Source: Nostoc sp. FACHB-280 (GTDB taxonomy: Bacteria; Cyanobacteriota; Cyanobacteriia; Cyanobacteriales; Nostocaceae). From it: a stretch of DNA of 64,000 bases. Numbering within the stretch: the first letter of the stretch is position 1; each line of letters begins with the position of its first letter. Position numbers and translations under genes: made by a program. The stretch spans positions 62,001 to 126,000 of the forward strand of contig NZ_JACJSD010000014.1 of assembly GCF_014697615.1 (NCBI RefSeq), given 5' to 3'. Under the pieces are notes generated by a model. The model searched no databases. It was not told where the DNA came from and worked only from the letters and a program-made list of their open reading frames with translations. Positions 28,275 to 37,044 of this stretch are shown here, one piece after another.

Positions 28275-29066
28275 GTGGCAAAGGCTTCGTTTTCTTTGCA
28301 GCAACTAATTAACCAGATACCCAACTGGTCGCTTCCAGCGTTGTCGCCAGGAAGTCCCAAGCAGCAAAATTTCAAGCCTTTTTCCAGTTCTGGCAGTGTT
28401 CTCGGCTTCCTCACAATAGTCGTTGCAATGCTTTTATGGAACTGGAAACTGCTATTAGCTTTGATAGTTGGTGTGGGAGTAATGTTAATTACCTACTCAA
28501 CCCAACAATGGAACTGGCAACAACGTTGGGGAGAAATTCAAAAATTCCTCAATGGGTCAAATCATCGGTTAGTTTTAGCTGTTGCTATTGGTGGTCTGGC
28601 AACTATTAGCACTTATATGGCCGCTGCTATCTGGGTTGACTCTCATAGCCCTTGGATAGCCACTGGCGCAATTTTGCAAGGTTTGGGAACTTTATTAACT
28701 TTAGTTTTGCTACTTTGGCAAAGTCTCAGCCGTTATCGCAATCAAGAACAAGATGTCTTTGAGCAATTGTTACTCAATTTAACAGAAGCAGACCCCTTAA
28801 AGCGGTTGCTGGCTGTACGTCGAATTACCAAATTTATTACACGCCAACCAGTGAATGCAGCATTACAGCAAGAAGTTATCCAATGTTTGCAACTTCTTTT
28901 GACTAAAGAGGAAGAAGTTATCATTCGAGAGGCAGCTTTTGAGAGTTTACAAATCCTAGACAAACTCCCAAATCTCCCATCCAGCAAAGCCACTCCTTTG
29001 AAACCAGTCAAGTTAAAGGTCAAAACTCAAAAATCTCAAGATAAAGTGCTGAGTGCTGAGTACTGA
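28275..29066 (+). CDS. Armadillo-type-fold membrane protein
   Basis: A 263-residue protein with membrane segments at about 42-70 (FLTIVVAMLLWNWKLLLALIVGV), 100-120 (LVLAVAIGGLATISTYMAA) and 128-150 (GAILQGLGTLLTLVLLLW). A C-terminal cytoplasmic helical domain (about 160-240) has HEAT/armadillo-like helices, LTEADPLKRLLAVRRITKF and EEVIIREAAFESLQIL. Cyanobacterial homologues are usually named armadillo-type fold-containing proteins; function unknown. Translation starts at GTG 28275. The final residues (VLSAEY) and the stop codon are encoded by a heptamer repeat array that continues past the gene, so the native C terminus may have been replaced. Confidence 0.75.
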   Translation: MAKASFSLQQLINQIPNWSLPALSPGSPKQQNFKPFSSSGSVLGFLTIVVAMLLWNWKLLLALIVGVGVMLITYSTQQWNWQQRWGEIQKFLNGSNHRLVLAVAIGGLATISTYMAAAIWVDSHSPWIATGAILQGLGTLLTLVLLLWQSLSRYRNQEQDVFEQLLLNLTEADPLKRLLAVRRITKFITRQPVNAALQQEVIQCLQLLLTKEEEVIIREAAFESLQILDKLPNLPSSKATPLKPVKLKVKTQKSQDKVLSAEY

Positions 29067-29083
29067 GTGCTGAGTGCTGAGTA
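29047..29083 (+). repeat. GTGCTGA heptamer array at a gene end
   Basis: Five tandem copies of the unit GTGCTGA or GTACTGA, about 37 bases. The second and third units supply the last codons and stop (29064-29066) of the armadillo-type gene. Confidence 0.85.
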
Positions 29084-29203
29084 ACTTCTAAGAAAAAATA
29101 TCCCTTCTTTTGATGACAAGGAGGATAAGGGAGATAGAGTCCTTGTTGAGTAAACAAATTGGATAATTTCTTTTTGGAATCTTCTGTGACTTTTGATTGT
29201 TAA

Positions 29204-29941
29204 TTATTTCCGAGATAATCTACCGTTACGGACTTGGACTACAGGATGATTGCACCGCCGCACAAGTTGTTCGTCGTGGGTGGTCACAATTACTGTAGCC
29301 CCAAAAGAATTTAACTTTTGCAAAATTTGGATGACTTGCCAAGAATTATCGGGGTCGAGGTTTCCTGTGGGTTCATCAGCCAAAATTAATGGCGGTGTTC
29401 CCACAATGGCGCGTGCAACACTCACCCGTTGTTGTTCTCCCCCCGAAAGTTGATCGGGAAAACAGTTGGCTTTGGAAAGTAAACCCACTAATTTTAACGT
29501 CGGTTCTAAACGTCTTTGAATTTCTTTGCGAGTGAAACCTTGTGCTTGCAGTACAAATGTCACATTCTCAGCTACTGTTCTTTGGGGAATCAGTTTGTAA
29601 TCTTGAAATACAATACCAATGCGTCGCCGCAACAGTGATAAGCGATCGCCCCGCAAATCTGTTACATTGCAATCATTGACAATTACCTCTCCCTGACTAG
29701 CCGATTCTTCACCATACAAAAGCTTCAACAGTGTTGATTTACCCGAACCGCTAGGGCCTGTAATAAACAAAAATTCTTTCTGTTTCACCTCTAAACTCAC
29801 ATCCAACAACCCGTGACAGCCATTGTTGTATGTTTTTGTTACAGAGCGTAACTGCACAATGGCAGCATTACTACTACTTTGTGGGGAAGATGTACTATCC
29901 TTTGCAGGAATATGCTGATCAGTTTTAACAACGGTTCTCAT
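29204..29941 (-). CDS. ftsE: FtsE-type ABC ATPase
   Basis: A 245-residue ABC ATPase closest to the cell-division protein FtsE. After a variable N-terminal leader (about 25 residues) come [19 protein letters not shown], Walker [10 protein letters not shown], the Q loop [16 protein letters not shown], the signature [14 protein letters not shown], Walker [13 protein letters not shown] and the switch His in [15 protein letters not shown]-type Q loops and DEPTGNLD are hallmarks of FtsE, which with FtsX regulates peptidoglycan hydrolases at division sites. No ftsX is adjacent, which is common in cyanobacteria, so the assignment rests on sequence alone. Confidence 0.82.
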   Translation of the reverse strand: MRTVVKTDQHIPAKDSTSSPQSSSNAAIVQLRSVTKTYNNGCHGLLDVSLEVKQKEFLFITGPSGSGKSTLLKLLYGEESASQGEVIVNDCNVTDLRGDRLSLLRRRIGIVFQDYKLIPQRTVAENVTFVLQAQGFTRKEIQRRLEPTLKLVGLLSKANCFPDQLSGGEQQRVSVARAIVGTPPLILADEPTGNLDPDNSWQVIQILQKLNSFGATVIVTTHDEQLVRRCNHPVVQVRNGRLSRK

Positions 29942-30103
29942 TGGCAGAATATATACACTTGCTTAGAACTAAACACCCGAAAAACTTCAATTTAAGATTC
30001 TCTTAAAAATAATGATTCCCAGGACAGCCCCAGGAATCTCAAGTTCAAAAGCAAAAATTAAATTTTTTGGAAGTTTTCAGTACTATCCGCAAGTCATGAA
30101 TTA

Positions 30104-30207
30104 GGGAGTGTGGGGAGTGTGGAGGGAAAGACTTCTTCACCATCCTCCCATACCTCCCACACCCCTGTATTTCTCACAAGAGAGAAATACAGGTTTCCGA
30201 CTCCCCA
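30104..30207. repeat. Dispersed repeat of about 110 bp, copy A, with 12-bp hairpin
   Basis: A composite of 'gggagtgt' and 'cctccca/tacctccca' heptamers around a perfect hairpin: CCTGTATTTCTC (30164-30175), loop ACAAGA, GAGAAATACAGG (30182-30193). The region is the reverse complement, with few differences, of 42752-42878. It lies between ftsE and the glycosyltransferase gene, both on the minus strand. Confidence 0.85.
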
Positions 30208-30228
30208 TTCCCTACTCTCTACTATTCC

Positions 30229-30981
30229 CTAGACCGCACTTTTGGCTGTCAAGCGGTAAACAAATGCTTTCACGGCAAATTCTGGCAAAGCTAACATCCG
30301 TCGCCAACGCCAAGGTTCTTTATATAAGCGATACAGCCATTCCAAATTATTATTACCTAACCAAGCCGGAGCGCGGGTTTTGCTTCCTGACCAAATATCA
30401 AAACTACCACCAACACCAATCCAAATTGCTTGGGGACATAAATGACGATTTTGAGCAATCCATAATTCTTGACGTGGTACTCCCAAACCAACCAAAATAA
30501 CTTGAGGCTGTAATTGAGTTAGTGTTTGGTGTAATATCTCTTCTTCTTCAGGAGAATGATAGCCAGAATGAGTACCGACTATATTTAAATCTGGGGCTTG
30601 CTGCTGCCAATAATCTGCTGCTTTTGTCGCTATTCCTGGTGCGCCGCCATAAAAAAAGACTTTTGTACCTTTTTGCTTTTGTCCCAGTTCTCGCAGTAAT
30701 GTTTCTGCTAGTTCAATTCCTGGACAACGTTGAACCTTTTGCCAAAACAGCCACTGCAAATACAAAACCACACCAGCACCATCAGGTATCACTAACTCAG
30801 CATCGTGAATTACCTTGGCTAGTGCGCTGTCTCGTTCTGCTTGCATGGTCATTTCTGCATTCAGCGTCACTACATGAGTCCCTCTGCTGTGTTGCAGGCA
30901 TTCTAGCAACCAGCCTGGATAATTACTCATAACATGAACTGGTATTCCCAGCACCGAAAATACTGTAGGCGGTTTAGACAT
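30229..30981 (-). CDS. WecG/TagA/CpsF family glycosyltransferase
   Basis: A 250-residue GT26-family enzyme. Conserved blocks are VVTLNAEMTMQAERD, VIPDGAGVVLYLQWL with the catalytic-region Asp, CPGIELAETLL, KVFFYGGAPGIATKAA, the HSGYHSPEEE strand-loop, and VGLGVPRQELWIAQN followed by WIGVGGSFDIWSGSKTRAPAWL. Such enzymes transfer N-acetyl-mannosaminuronic acid, ManNAc or related sugars to lipid-linked GlcNAc at the inner membrane during polysaccharide assembly. The donor sugar cannot be read from sequence, and no polysaccharide cluster surrounds it. Start ATG at 30981. Confidence 0.92.
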   Translation of the reverse strand: MSKPPTVFSVLGIPVHVMSNYPGWLLECLQHSRGTHVVTLNAEMTMQAERDSALAKVIHDAELVIPDGAGVVLYLQWLFWQKVQRCPGIELAETLLRELGQKQKGTKVFFYGGAPGIATKAADYWQQQAPDLNIVGTHSGYHSPEEEEILHQTLTQLQPQVILVGLGVPRQELWIAQNRHLCPQAIWIGVGGSFDIWSGSKTRAPAWLGNNNLEWLYRLYKEPWRWRRMLALPEFAVKAFVYRLTAKSAV

Positions 30982-31521
30982 AGCCTATTCTAATTAGCCT
31001 CACATCACACCAGATTGTCTCGAACGATAGTTTATCAAATATTTTAATCAATCGCCTGGGCAATATTGGGCAAATAGGAGTTAGCAGATTACATCGTTAA
31101 ACGTTCTTCAGGGCTTTATCTGGGCGGATATTACGCAACCAAGTTGTAATGTATACCAAAATTTTTTATGATTAAAATTTCTAATGAGTATCAGTTTATC
31201 AATTTGTCATGTTTCATGACGAACCATCATAGAAATGCAATTATTACTAGCGATCGCATTTGGTCATCGTAATTAAGTAGTTGAGAAATATGAATCTGTC
31301 GTAAATCAGCCAGTATACTCATAAAAAAGGAGGTTAGCTTTTCTCTAACCCAAAATTTAAGTTTGCTTACCAGTGAAAATATCTAAGAAAATCCTACTAA
31401 TAATTTACTAAGCAAAACTTCTATATTGAATTTTTATCAGTGTATTTCCATCACTATCCACTCAAATTTGTGCATCAACTCGGTTTGACAGTTCAGTTAG
31501 TTTAACGGGCAGAAGTTGACA
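30982..31521. other. Divergent intergenic region
   Basis: About 540 bp between the glycosyltransferase and regulator genes. It is AT-rich and contains a small hairpin, GGTTAG (31332-31337) with CTAACC (31345-31350), inside 'aaggaggttagc'. No coding frame or array is supported. Confidence 0.45.
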
Positions 31522-32238
31522 ATGAGTAAAATCCGTATTGTTTTGATCGAAGATCATGACCTCACTCGTGTTGGGATTCGGACAGCATTACAGCAAAGAG
31601 ATGAAATTGAAGTGCTAGGCGAAGCTGGCAATGCTGCGGAAGGCTTAAAACTTTTAAAAATATTACAGCCAGATATTGCGATCGTCGATATCGGTTTACC
31701 AGATAAAGATGGAATTGCGCTGACCAGAGAAATTAAAGCAATTGCCACAAGCGAAGATTCCACAAAGGTGTTAATTTTAACACTTCGTGATAATAAAGAA
31801 GCCGTTCTGGCTGCTTTTGCTGCTGGGGCTGACTCTTACTGTATGAAAGATATCAAATTTGATAATTTGCTAGAAGCAGTCAGAGTTACGTACAATGGCA
31901 ACGCCTGGATTGATCCAGCGATCGCCAGAATTGTGTTACAACAGGCACAAGAGAATTCTCCTAAACAGGAGACTGTCCCAAAAGAAAGTAAAAATATCCC
32001 CCAAAATCAAGACTTTGGGGAAAGTGAGGAAATAATTGACCCTTATACCCTGACAGAACGCGAGTTAGAAGTGTTACAGTTAATTGTCGAAGGTTGTAGC
32101 AATGCTGTTATAGCTGAACGACTTTATATTACAGTTGGGACTGTAAAAACACATGTCCGTAATATTCTGAATAAGCTATGCGCTGATGACCGTACCCAAG
32201 CAGCAGTTAGAGCTTTACGCTCTGGGTTGGTTGGATAA
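31522..32238 (+). CDS. NarL/LuxR-family response regulator
   Basis: A 238-residue response regulator. The receiver domain (about 1-125) has acidic IEDHD, phospho-Asp in IAIVDIGLPDKDG, and the Thr/Lys switch region VLILTLRDNK and YCMKDIKFD. A Gln/Pro-rich linker (about 140-165) joins it to a LuxR-type helix-turn-helix (LTERELEVLQLIVEGCSNA then RLYITVGTVKTHVRNIL). It should bind DNA when phosphorylated by an unlinked kinase. The ATG at 31522 is preferred; the TTG two codons upstream lacks a ribosome-binding site advantage. It lies about 190 bp upstream of the phosphatase gene on the same strand and may belong to the same signalling unit. Confidence 0.93.
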   Translation: MSKIRIVLIEDHDLTRVGIRTALQQRDEIEVLGEAGNAAEGLKLLKILQPDIAIVDIGLPDKDGIALTREIKAIATSEDSTKVLILTLRDNKEAVLAAFAAGADSYCMKDIKFDNLLEAVRVTYNGNAWIDPAIARIVLQQAQENSPKQETVPKESKNIPQNQDFGESEEIIDPYTLTERELEVLQLIVEGCSNAVIAERLYITVGTVKTHVRNILNKLCADDRTQAAVRALRSGLVG

Positions 32239-32425
32239 GGTAATTCCAGGATTGAAAAACCTTGGAACAAATTGAGGAAGAAGCTAACTTTGAGTAAATT
32301 TCTCACTTCAAAGCAGGTAACTTCTATGATGGGGCGATAGCTTTTTGATTAGTTTGTAGGTGGTCACTGGGTGGGATAAAAATTTTATTGTCTCGCCACA
32401 CAAGTATCGGAAATGAAAGTCAAAT

Positions 32426-34096
32426 ATGACTGAGACAGAGGTAGAAAAACTCAAGCTCATGATTGTCGATGATGAGCTAGATAATTTGGATTTACTCTAC
32501 CGCACTTTTAGGCGAGATTTTCAAGTATTTAAAGCCAATCATGCCCTAAGTGCGCTGGACATATTGGAAAAAGAAGGTGAGATGGCCGTGATCATCTCAG
32601 ATCAAAGAATGCCAGAAATGAATGGCACTGAATTTCTCAGTCGCACAGTAGAAAGGTTTCCCGATACGATTAGGATTCTTTTAACTGGCTTTACTGATGT
32701 TGAAGATTTGGTCGATGCTATCAACTCCGGTCAAGTGTTCAAATACATCACCAAGCCTTGGAATCCTGAACGGCTCAAGTTACTAGTTGAACAAGCTACA
32801 GAGACATATCGTTTAGTTAAACAACGCACCCAAGAGTTGCGTCGGGCGCTACGACGAGAATCTTTGTTTAATGAGGTGACAACAGCAATTCGAGAATCTC
32901 TTGATTATGGCAATATGTTGCAGAAAATTGTTGCCACCATCGGACAAACCTTTGATGCTACTTGTTGCTTGCTGATCCCGGTAGAAGGCGATCGCTTAAC
33001 AAATGATAAATTCTCTTATCAAGATGCCAATTCTTCTATTTTAAATTTTGCTTTTGACCATAGTCTGTTCGAGAAAGTTGTCGAAACTCGTGATTACCAA
33101 CTCAATCAAGACACCTTTGATGGCAACTTTTGTAACTATTTGGTAGTGCCGCTTACCTATCAGCAGCAACTATTAGCAGTACTTGCACTGTATCAGGTAG
33201 GACGTGATGATCTTTGGCCAGATGAAGATATTAAATTGATTACCGGTGTAGCTGACCAAGCAGCTTTAGCTCTTTTCCAAGCAAAACTTTATCAACGCTT
33301 GCAAGAAAAACAAGAGCAAATTCACGCCGAATTAGAAGTAGCACGCCAAATTCAACATAACCTGCTTCGCCAAAGCTTACCTGATATCAAAGAGGCAAAG
33401 TTACAAGCCTGCTGCTATCCAGCGCGAGAAGTGGGAGGCGATTTTTTTGAAGTATTTGTCCACCCCAAAGGCGATTTATGGTTAGCAGTAGGTGATGTTT
33501 CCGGAAAAGGTGTACCTGCGGCTTTATTCATGGCTAGTGCAATTTCCGTACTGCGACGCGAGTTATCTCAAGAAACACCAGCCGAACCCCATGTAATCGT
33601 CCAAAATCTCAATCATGCTTTGTGCAATGACTTAATTAGTAACAATTGTTTTATTACTCTCGTATTAGCTTGTTATACACCTAGTACTAAAGAACTAGTT
33701 TACGCTAATGCTGGACATATCTACCCTCTGCTATGGTCTCGCCAAACTGACTCAACCCAGCAACCCAACTATCTCAAAGTACGTGGCATTCCTTTAGGTA
33801 TCTTACCCACTTGGAAAGCACAGTCAGGAAGATTGCATCTTTCGACTGGAGATACTTTATTGTTAGCTAGTGATGGGATTACTGAAGCATCAGTATCTAG
33901 TGAGTTACTAAAATGCGAAAAAACAGATGCTAATCTTTCGCCAGGTAGCCACTCTATGCTCAACCAAGAAGGTCTTTGGCAACTTCTCCAAACAGAGCCA
34001 CAACCACTTTCTCTGAACCATTTACTAGCTCGTATCCAAGCAAATAATCAAGTTCAAGAAGACGATCAAACTATACTTTCACTAGAGGTTTTATAA
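32426..34096 (+). CDS. Receiver-GAF-SpoIIE/PP2C phosphatase
   Basis: A 556-residue signalling phosphatase. A receiver domain (about 8-130; MIVDDE, phospho-Asp in VIISDQRMP, Lys in YITKPWNP) is followed by a coiled segment (LVKQRTQELRRALRRE), a GAF domain (about 160-290), a second coiled coil (LQEKQEQIHAELEVARQIQHN) and a SpoIIE-type PP2C domain (about 320-556) with metal motifs REVGGDFFEVF, VGDVSGKGVPAALFM, NAGHIYPLL, SDGITEA and DDQTILSLEV. Receivers of this type control dephosphorylation of anti-sigma antagonists. Three bases after its stop begins an RsbW-like kinase gene, so the pair should be translated together as a partner-switching module. No STAS antagonist or sigma factor is in the window. 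Confidence 0.94.
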   Translation: MTETEVEKLKLMIVDDELDNLDLLYRTFRRDFQVFKANHALSALDILEKEGEMAVIISDQRMPEMNGTEFLSRTVERFPDTIRILLTGFTDVEDLVDAINSGQVFKYITKPWNPERLKLLVEQATETYRLVKQRTQELRRALRRESLFNEVTTAIRESLDYGNMLQKIVATIGQTFDATCCLLIPVEGDRLTNDKFSYQDANSSILNFAFDHSLFEKVVETRDYQLNQDTFDGNFCNYLVVPLTYQQQLLAVLALYQVGRDDLWPDEDIKLITGVADQAALALFQAKLYQRLQEKQEQIHAELEVARQIQHNLLRQSLPDIKEAKLQACCYPAREVGGDFFEVFVHPKGDLWLAVGDVSGKGVPAALFMASAISVLRRELSQETPAEPHVIVQNLNHALCNDLISNNCFITLVLACYTPSTKELVYANAGHIYPLLWSRQTDSTQQPNYLKVRGIPLGILPTWKAQSGRLHLSTGDTLLLASDGITEASVSSELLKCEKTDANLSPGSHSMLNQEGLWQLLQTEPQPLSLNHLLARIQANNQVQEDDQTILSLEVL

Positions 34097-34099
34097 GTA

Positions 34100-34525
34100 A
34101 TGAAAAGTGAGCTTCATGTACCAAGTGATTTGAATTATTTAAATATCGTCGAAAGCTGGTTGCTGGGATGCTTGAAAGTCAAGCTAGGAGATTCTGTAGA
34201 TTGGTCTCGGCAATCCAGTCGTTTACGATTGGCTTTGGTAGAAGCCTACTCTAATGTAGTGCGTCACGCCCACAAAGAGCAGCCGAATCTACCAGTATTA
34301 CTACGTTTAGAGCTTAAAGACCGAGACATTTCCCTAGAAATCTGGGACTATGGCGAAGGCTACGATATGTCTACTTACCTAGCGCCTAATCCCGTAGATA
34401 AACAAGAAGGGGGTTATGGATGGCTAATTATGAATCGGTTAATGGATAAGGTAGAGTACCAATTACAAGTTAATGGTGCTAATTGCTTGAAATTAGAAGC
34501 TACAATTCCTGAATTGGTGAAATAA
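34100..34525 (+). CDS. RsbW-like anti-sigma serine/threonine kinase
   Basis: A 141-residue GHKL ATPase of the RsbW/SpoIIAB kind: N box LALVEAYSNVVRHAHK, G1 WDYGEGYD and G2 EGGYGWLIMNRL. The first part is unusually short and there is no membrane segment. Family members phosphorylate a STAS-domain antagonist and sequester a sigma factor. It starts 3 bp after the SpoIIE phosphatase stop, which predicts that the two act on a common phosphoprotein. In cyanobacteria such modules can control targets other than sigma factors, so the output is open. Confidence 0.92.
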   Translation: MKSELHVPSDLNYLNIVESWLLGCLKVKLGDSVDWSRQSSRLRLALVEAYSNVVRHAHKEQPNLPVLLRLELKDRDISLEIWDYGEGYDMSTYLAPNPVDKQEGGYGWLIMNRLMDKVEYQLQVNGANCLKLEATIPELVK

Positions 34526-34987
34526 CCTACAATTCTTAGATGAATTTGGTTGGACAAACAGACAGACTTGTGTAGAAGTCAATAGCAAAGAAGGCGAATA
34601 CTCTGCACATTAATTTGCGCTGACGTAGCCCGTTATGTTGTTGATCTGTATGTTAATCAAGCATACATAAGAATTAGCTTTGATTTCTGAATTTATTTAT
34701 GTAGTCAGCTAATAGGGAGTAGGGAATGGTGGTTCGGCTCCGCTCACCAACCAGGAATGGGGAGTAAGAAAGAAACTGTACTTGGATGTAGTGATTTTTT
34801 CCCAAATCAAATGTGAGTTCTATAGGCGGTGTAAGGATATTAAGAAAAGTTAAGTTAAATGCTAACTTTTACTAAATTTATTTGATTTATAGGGGCTACT
34901 TATCAAATACTGTAAAAGATAGAGTTACCAATGCTTACTTTGGTAACAATCGGTATGAAAAATTTACCTTGAATTACAGCCAAAGTC
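34526..34987. repeat. Intergenic region with heptamer array interrupted by a 24-bp palindromic insert
   Basis: An array of 'gggagta' units (about 34712-34770) is broken by a 24-base imperfect palindrome (34730-34753, starting TGGTTCGG and ending CAACCA). The insert is flanked by the direct repeat GGAATGG (34723-34729 and 34754-34760). The rest of the 460 bp is AT-rich and without supported genes. Confidence 0.65.
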
Positions 34988-35440
34988 ATGGTTCCGCCTA
35001 TGGAAGCTTTATTTTGTTTGTCTCCCCGTTACCGTCTTGATGATGAGTTTCCTTGGCTAGAAGGGATTGATCCCAGTCGCCATTACTGGATTGCAGTAAA
35101 CGGAGACAAAAACTTAACCATAGCTATTCCTGGGTTAGTGGTTGATGCTATTAGTGACTTTAAGCAGGCTATCCGCCAATTTCGCTCTTTAGAACCAGGA
35201 GAGGAAATGACTTTGGTCAGAATGGCTAACTCTTGTAAAATTCACTGTGTTAGTCTGAATTGCTATGCGGTAGAAACGGAAGTTAACAATGCCCCTGTTT
35301 GGCATTTGTTTGATCAAGAAACTTTAGATAGCTTGTTAATGACTGCACATCCCGATTGGGTATGCGCTCCGACAGATGTCGAATTGGGACGAAGATTGTT
35401 AATGCGCTCTTTACATTTAGCAGTGGCGACTAAGAGTTAG
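34988..35440 (+). CDS. Conserved cyanobacterial hypothetical protein
   Basis: A 150-residue soluble protein with no signal peptide or membrane span. Features include FPWLEGIDPSRHYWIAVNGDKNL near the N terminus (in two conserved blocks), a central Cys pair region (ANSCKIHCVSLNCYAVE), and a helical C-terminal end (DVELGRRLLMRSLHLAV). I do not recognise a named family. The stop codon is the first base triplet of a repeat array, and the gene is convergent with the OCP C-terminal homologue. Start ATG at 34988; a second Met at codon 5 is an alternative. Confidence 0.65.
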   Translation: MVPPMEALFCLSPRYRLDDEFPWLEGIDPSRHYWIAVNGDKNLTIAIPGLVVDAISDFKQAIRQFRSLEPGEEMTLVRMANSCKIHCVSLNCYAVETEVNNAPVWHLFDQETLDSLLMTAHPDWVCAPTDVELGRRLLMRSLHLAVATKS

Positions 35441-35573
35441 GGACTAGAGGCGAGAATGTAGTATTGTTGACTTTGTATGGCTCACTTTTGAATAGAGCTA
35501 GTGATGAAATATTGGATCACCAAATAAGAAAAATTTCTTTTCTCGCCCCTAGCCTCTAAACTCTAATCTCTAT
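35432..35573. repeat. Inverted repeat arrays joining two convergent genes
   Basis: Left arm 'aagagttagggactagaggcg' region (35432-35455) is the approximate reverse complement of the right arm (35541-35573, 'ctcgcccctagcctctaaa'). The arms supply the stop codons of both flanking genes (35438-35440 on plus, 35563-35565 on minus), which converge here. Confidence 0.7.
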
Positions 35574-35982
35574 TTTGTGGCTGTAATGCTAACAATTCTT
35601 GGGGAGAAGCTAAGAGTTTGATTTTCGTGTAAGTAATTTGCCGTTGTTGGTTCAAGATAAATAGCCAGATGACATTCACACCACACCAAGAAGTTTGGGC
35701 TTTACCTGTTACCTGAACTTGAATTTGGTGATTTTCTATGTTCTCAATAATTCCTTCGCGGGGATAGGTTTGTATATCTTGGGCTTCTTTTTGTAAATAA
35801 GCTGCGATCGCCTCTTTCCCCACAATACCAGATTCAAAAGGTGGATACATTACACCATCTGCGGTAAACAGTGCGGCTGTTTGTTCAAATTGACCTGCAT
35901 TGAGACGGGCAAAATAATCTAAGATGCAAGGTTCTGTAATTCCTGCAATTTCAATTCCACTCAGAGATTTAGCAGTTTTCAT
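35563..35982 (-). CDS. OCP C-terminal-domain homologue (CTDH, NTF2 fold), carotenoid carrier
   Basis: A 139-residue NTF2-like domain closely resembling the C-terminal half of the orange carotenoid protein. Carotenoid-contact positions are kept: the Tyr of ILDYFARLN (residue 23, matching OCP Tyr201) and the Trp of VNVIWLF (residue 106, matching OCP Trp288); GIVGKEAIAAYL and IKLLASPQELL are also OCP-like. Cys100 in TSWCGVN lies where Anabaena CTDH has the Cys used in dimer formation. Known CTDHs dimerise, take ketocarotenoid from membranes and pass it to helical carotenoid proteins. The HCP gene lies upstream on the same strand, 321 bp away, separated by a hairpin. The last codons fall in a repeat array. 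Confidence 0.9.
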   Translation of the reverse strand: MKTAKSLSGIEIAGITEPCILDYFARLNAGQFEQTAALFTADGVMYPPFESGIVGKEAIAAYLQKEAQDIQTYPREGIIENIENHQIQVQVTGKAQTSWCGVNVIWLFILNQQRQITYTKIKLLASPQELLALQPQNRD

Positions 35983-36303
35983 AAAATTAGTAGTATTAAG
36001 CTGACTAAAAAGTAAGTATTCAGAACACAGAATGTAGAGGTCAGAAGTGATTACACTTGGATAACTCGCAGTTGGAGACTATGAAAATCTCTATCTAGTA
36101 AAGCCCCGATTTGTTCATCATTCTAAATTCTGATTCCTGAATTCTTCCACTCAAAATTAATTTGAATATAAAAGTAAAAATAAAAAAAGCTGCTTTTGAA
36201 GTAGATTGTTAACTTGCACTATTCCTCAAGAAAGAATTTGTTCCCAGATAAAAATCTAGGAACAATTTTTGACAAATCATTGAGGTTGGGAGGATATTAC
36301 AGA
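35983..36303 (-). other. Spacer between HCP and CTDH genes with a hairpin
   Basis: About 320 bp, AT-rich. At 36238-36265 an 11-bp interrupted stem forms: TTGTTCC-C-AGAT and ATCT-A-GGAACAA around a 4-base loop. On the minus strand, the direction of both genes, it is followed by ATTCTTTC, a weak T tract; on the plus strand by TTTTT. It could partly terminate or process the HCP-CTDH transcript, setting their ratio. Confidence 0.55.
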
Positions 36304-36825
36304 TTAGTCAGCTAAAGGATCAACACCCATTTCAGCAACTACTTTGCGAAGAACAGTAATTTGTTGACCAAAATCTAATTCTTTAATTGCTTCTAGTACT
36401 TGTCCACCGTCACGAGAAAGCTTGTAGTTGCTTGGTAATGGTACAACAAAACCCTTGACCATTAATTCTGACAATTCATACCAAAACGCTAACTTGGTGT
36501 TATTACTCAAAATACCGTAGGAGCGGGTAAAGGCAGTATTTTTCTTGGCAACCAAATCACGCATAACGTTTAGTTGCTCGGCGTGGGACATCTGCTTGAT
36601 TTGATTCAGTAAACCTTCAGCTAACTGTAAACGAGCTACACCTGTAGCGGCTGGTGTAATGGAGCGTCCCATTTCTGTGTAAGCATACCACAGCACTGCT
36701 AGTTGGTCATCCACACTTAGGTTTTGAAATACGGTGATGGTGGAAGTCACGGCATCAACAGCCTGGATACTGTAGTTAACAGGGTTGGAGAAGCGGGTTG
36801 AAGCTGAATCAGAAGTGAATGTCAT
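36304..36825 (-). CDS. Helical carotenoid protein (OCP N-terminal-domain homologue), HCP4-like
   Basis: A 173-residue homologue of the OCP N-terminal domain without the linker and C-terminal domain. It aligns without gaps to OCP at AVLWYAYTEMGRSITPAATG (in two adjoining blocks), MRDLVAKKNTAFTRSYG, LAFWYELSELMVKGFV and QQITVLRKVVAEMG; the Tyr and Trp that line the carotenoid tunnel and the Arg equivalent to OCP Arg155 (phycobilisome docking) are present. Overall similarity to OCP is closer than that of the second HCP in this window, which fits the HCP4 group reported to quench phycobilisomes in Anabaena. Start ATG at 36825; CTDH lies downstream on the same strand. Confidence 0.92.
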   Translation of the reverse strand: MTFTSDSASTRFSNPVNYSIQAVDAVTSTITVFQNLSVDDQLAVLWYAYTEMGRSITPAATGVARLQLAEGLLNQIKQMSHAEQLNVMRDLVAKKNTAFTRSYGILSNNTKLAFWYELSELMVKGFVVPLPSNYKLSRDGGQVLEAIKELDFGQQITVLRKVVAEMGVDPLAD

Positions 36826-37044
36826 GATGGCACCACAGTTGATTAGTTAAGTGTGCTGAGAATCTAGTCAGAGGTTTGCAGTATTTTTTGTTGCTTTGCC
36901 TCTGACATTTCCATGTTGCATCATTTATTTACAAACCGCAAATAAAATTTACAAATAGGTGGGTTGGCAAATTTTCTATGACAGATTTGACAGTAGGGGG
37001 TATAATTAAACAGCTAAAATTTGAGCAGAGTTTAGCTCAAACAC

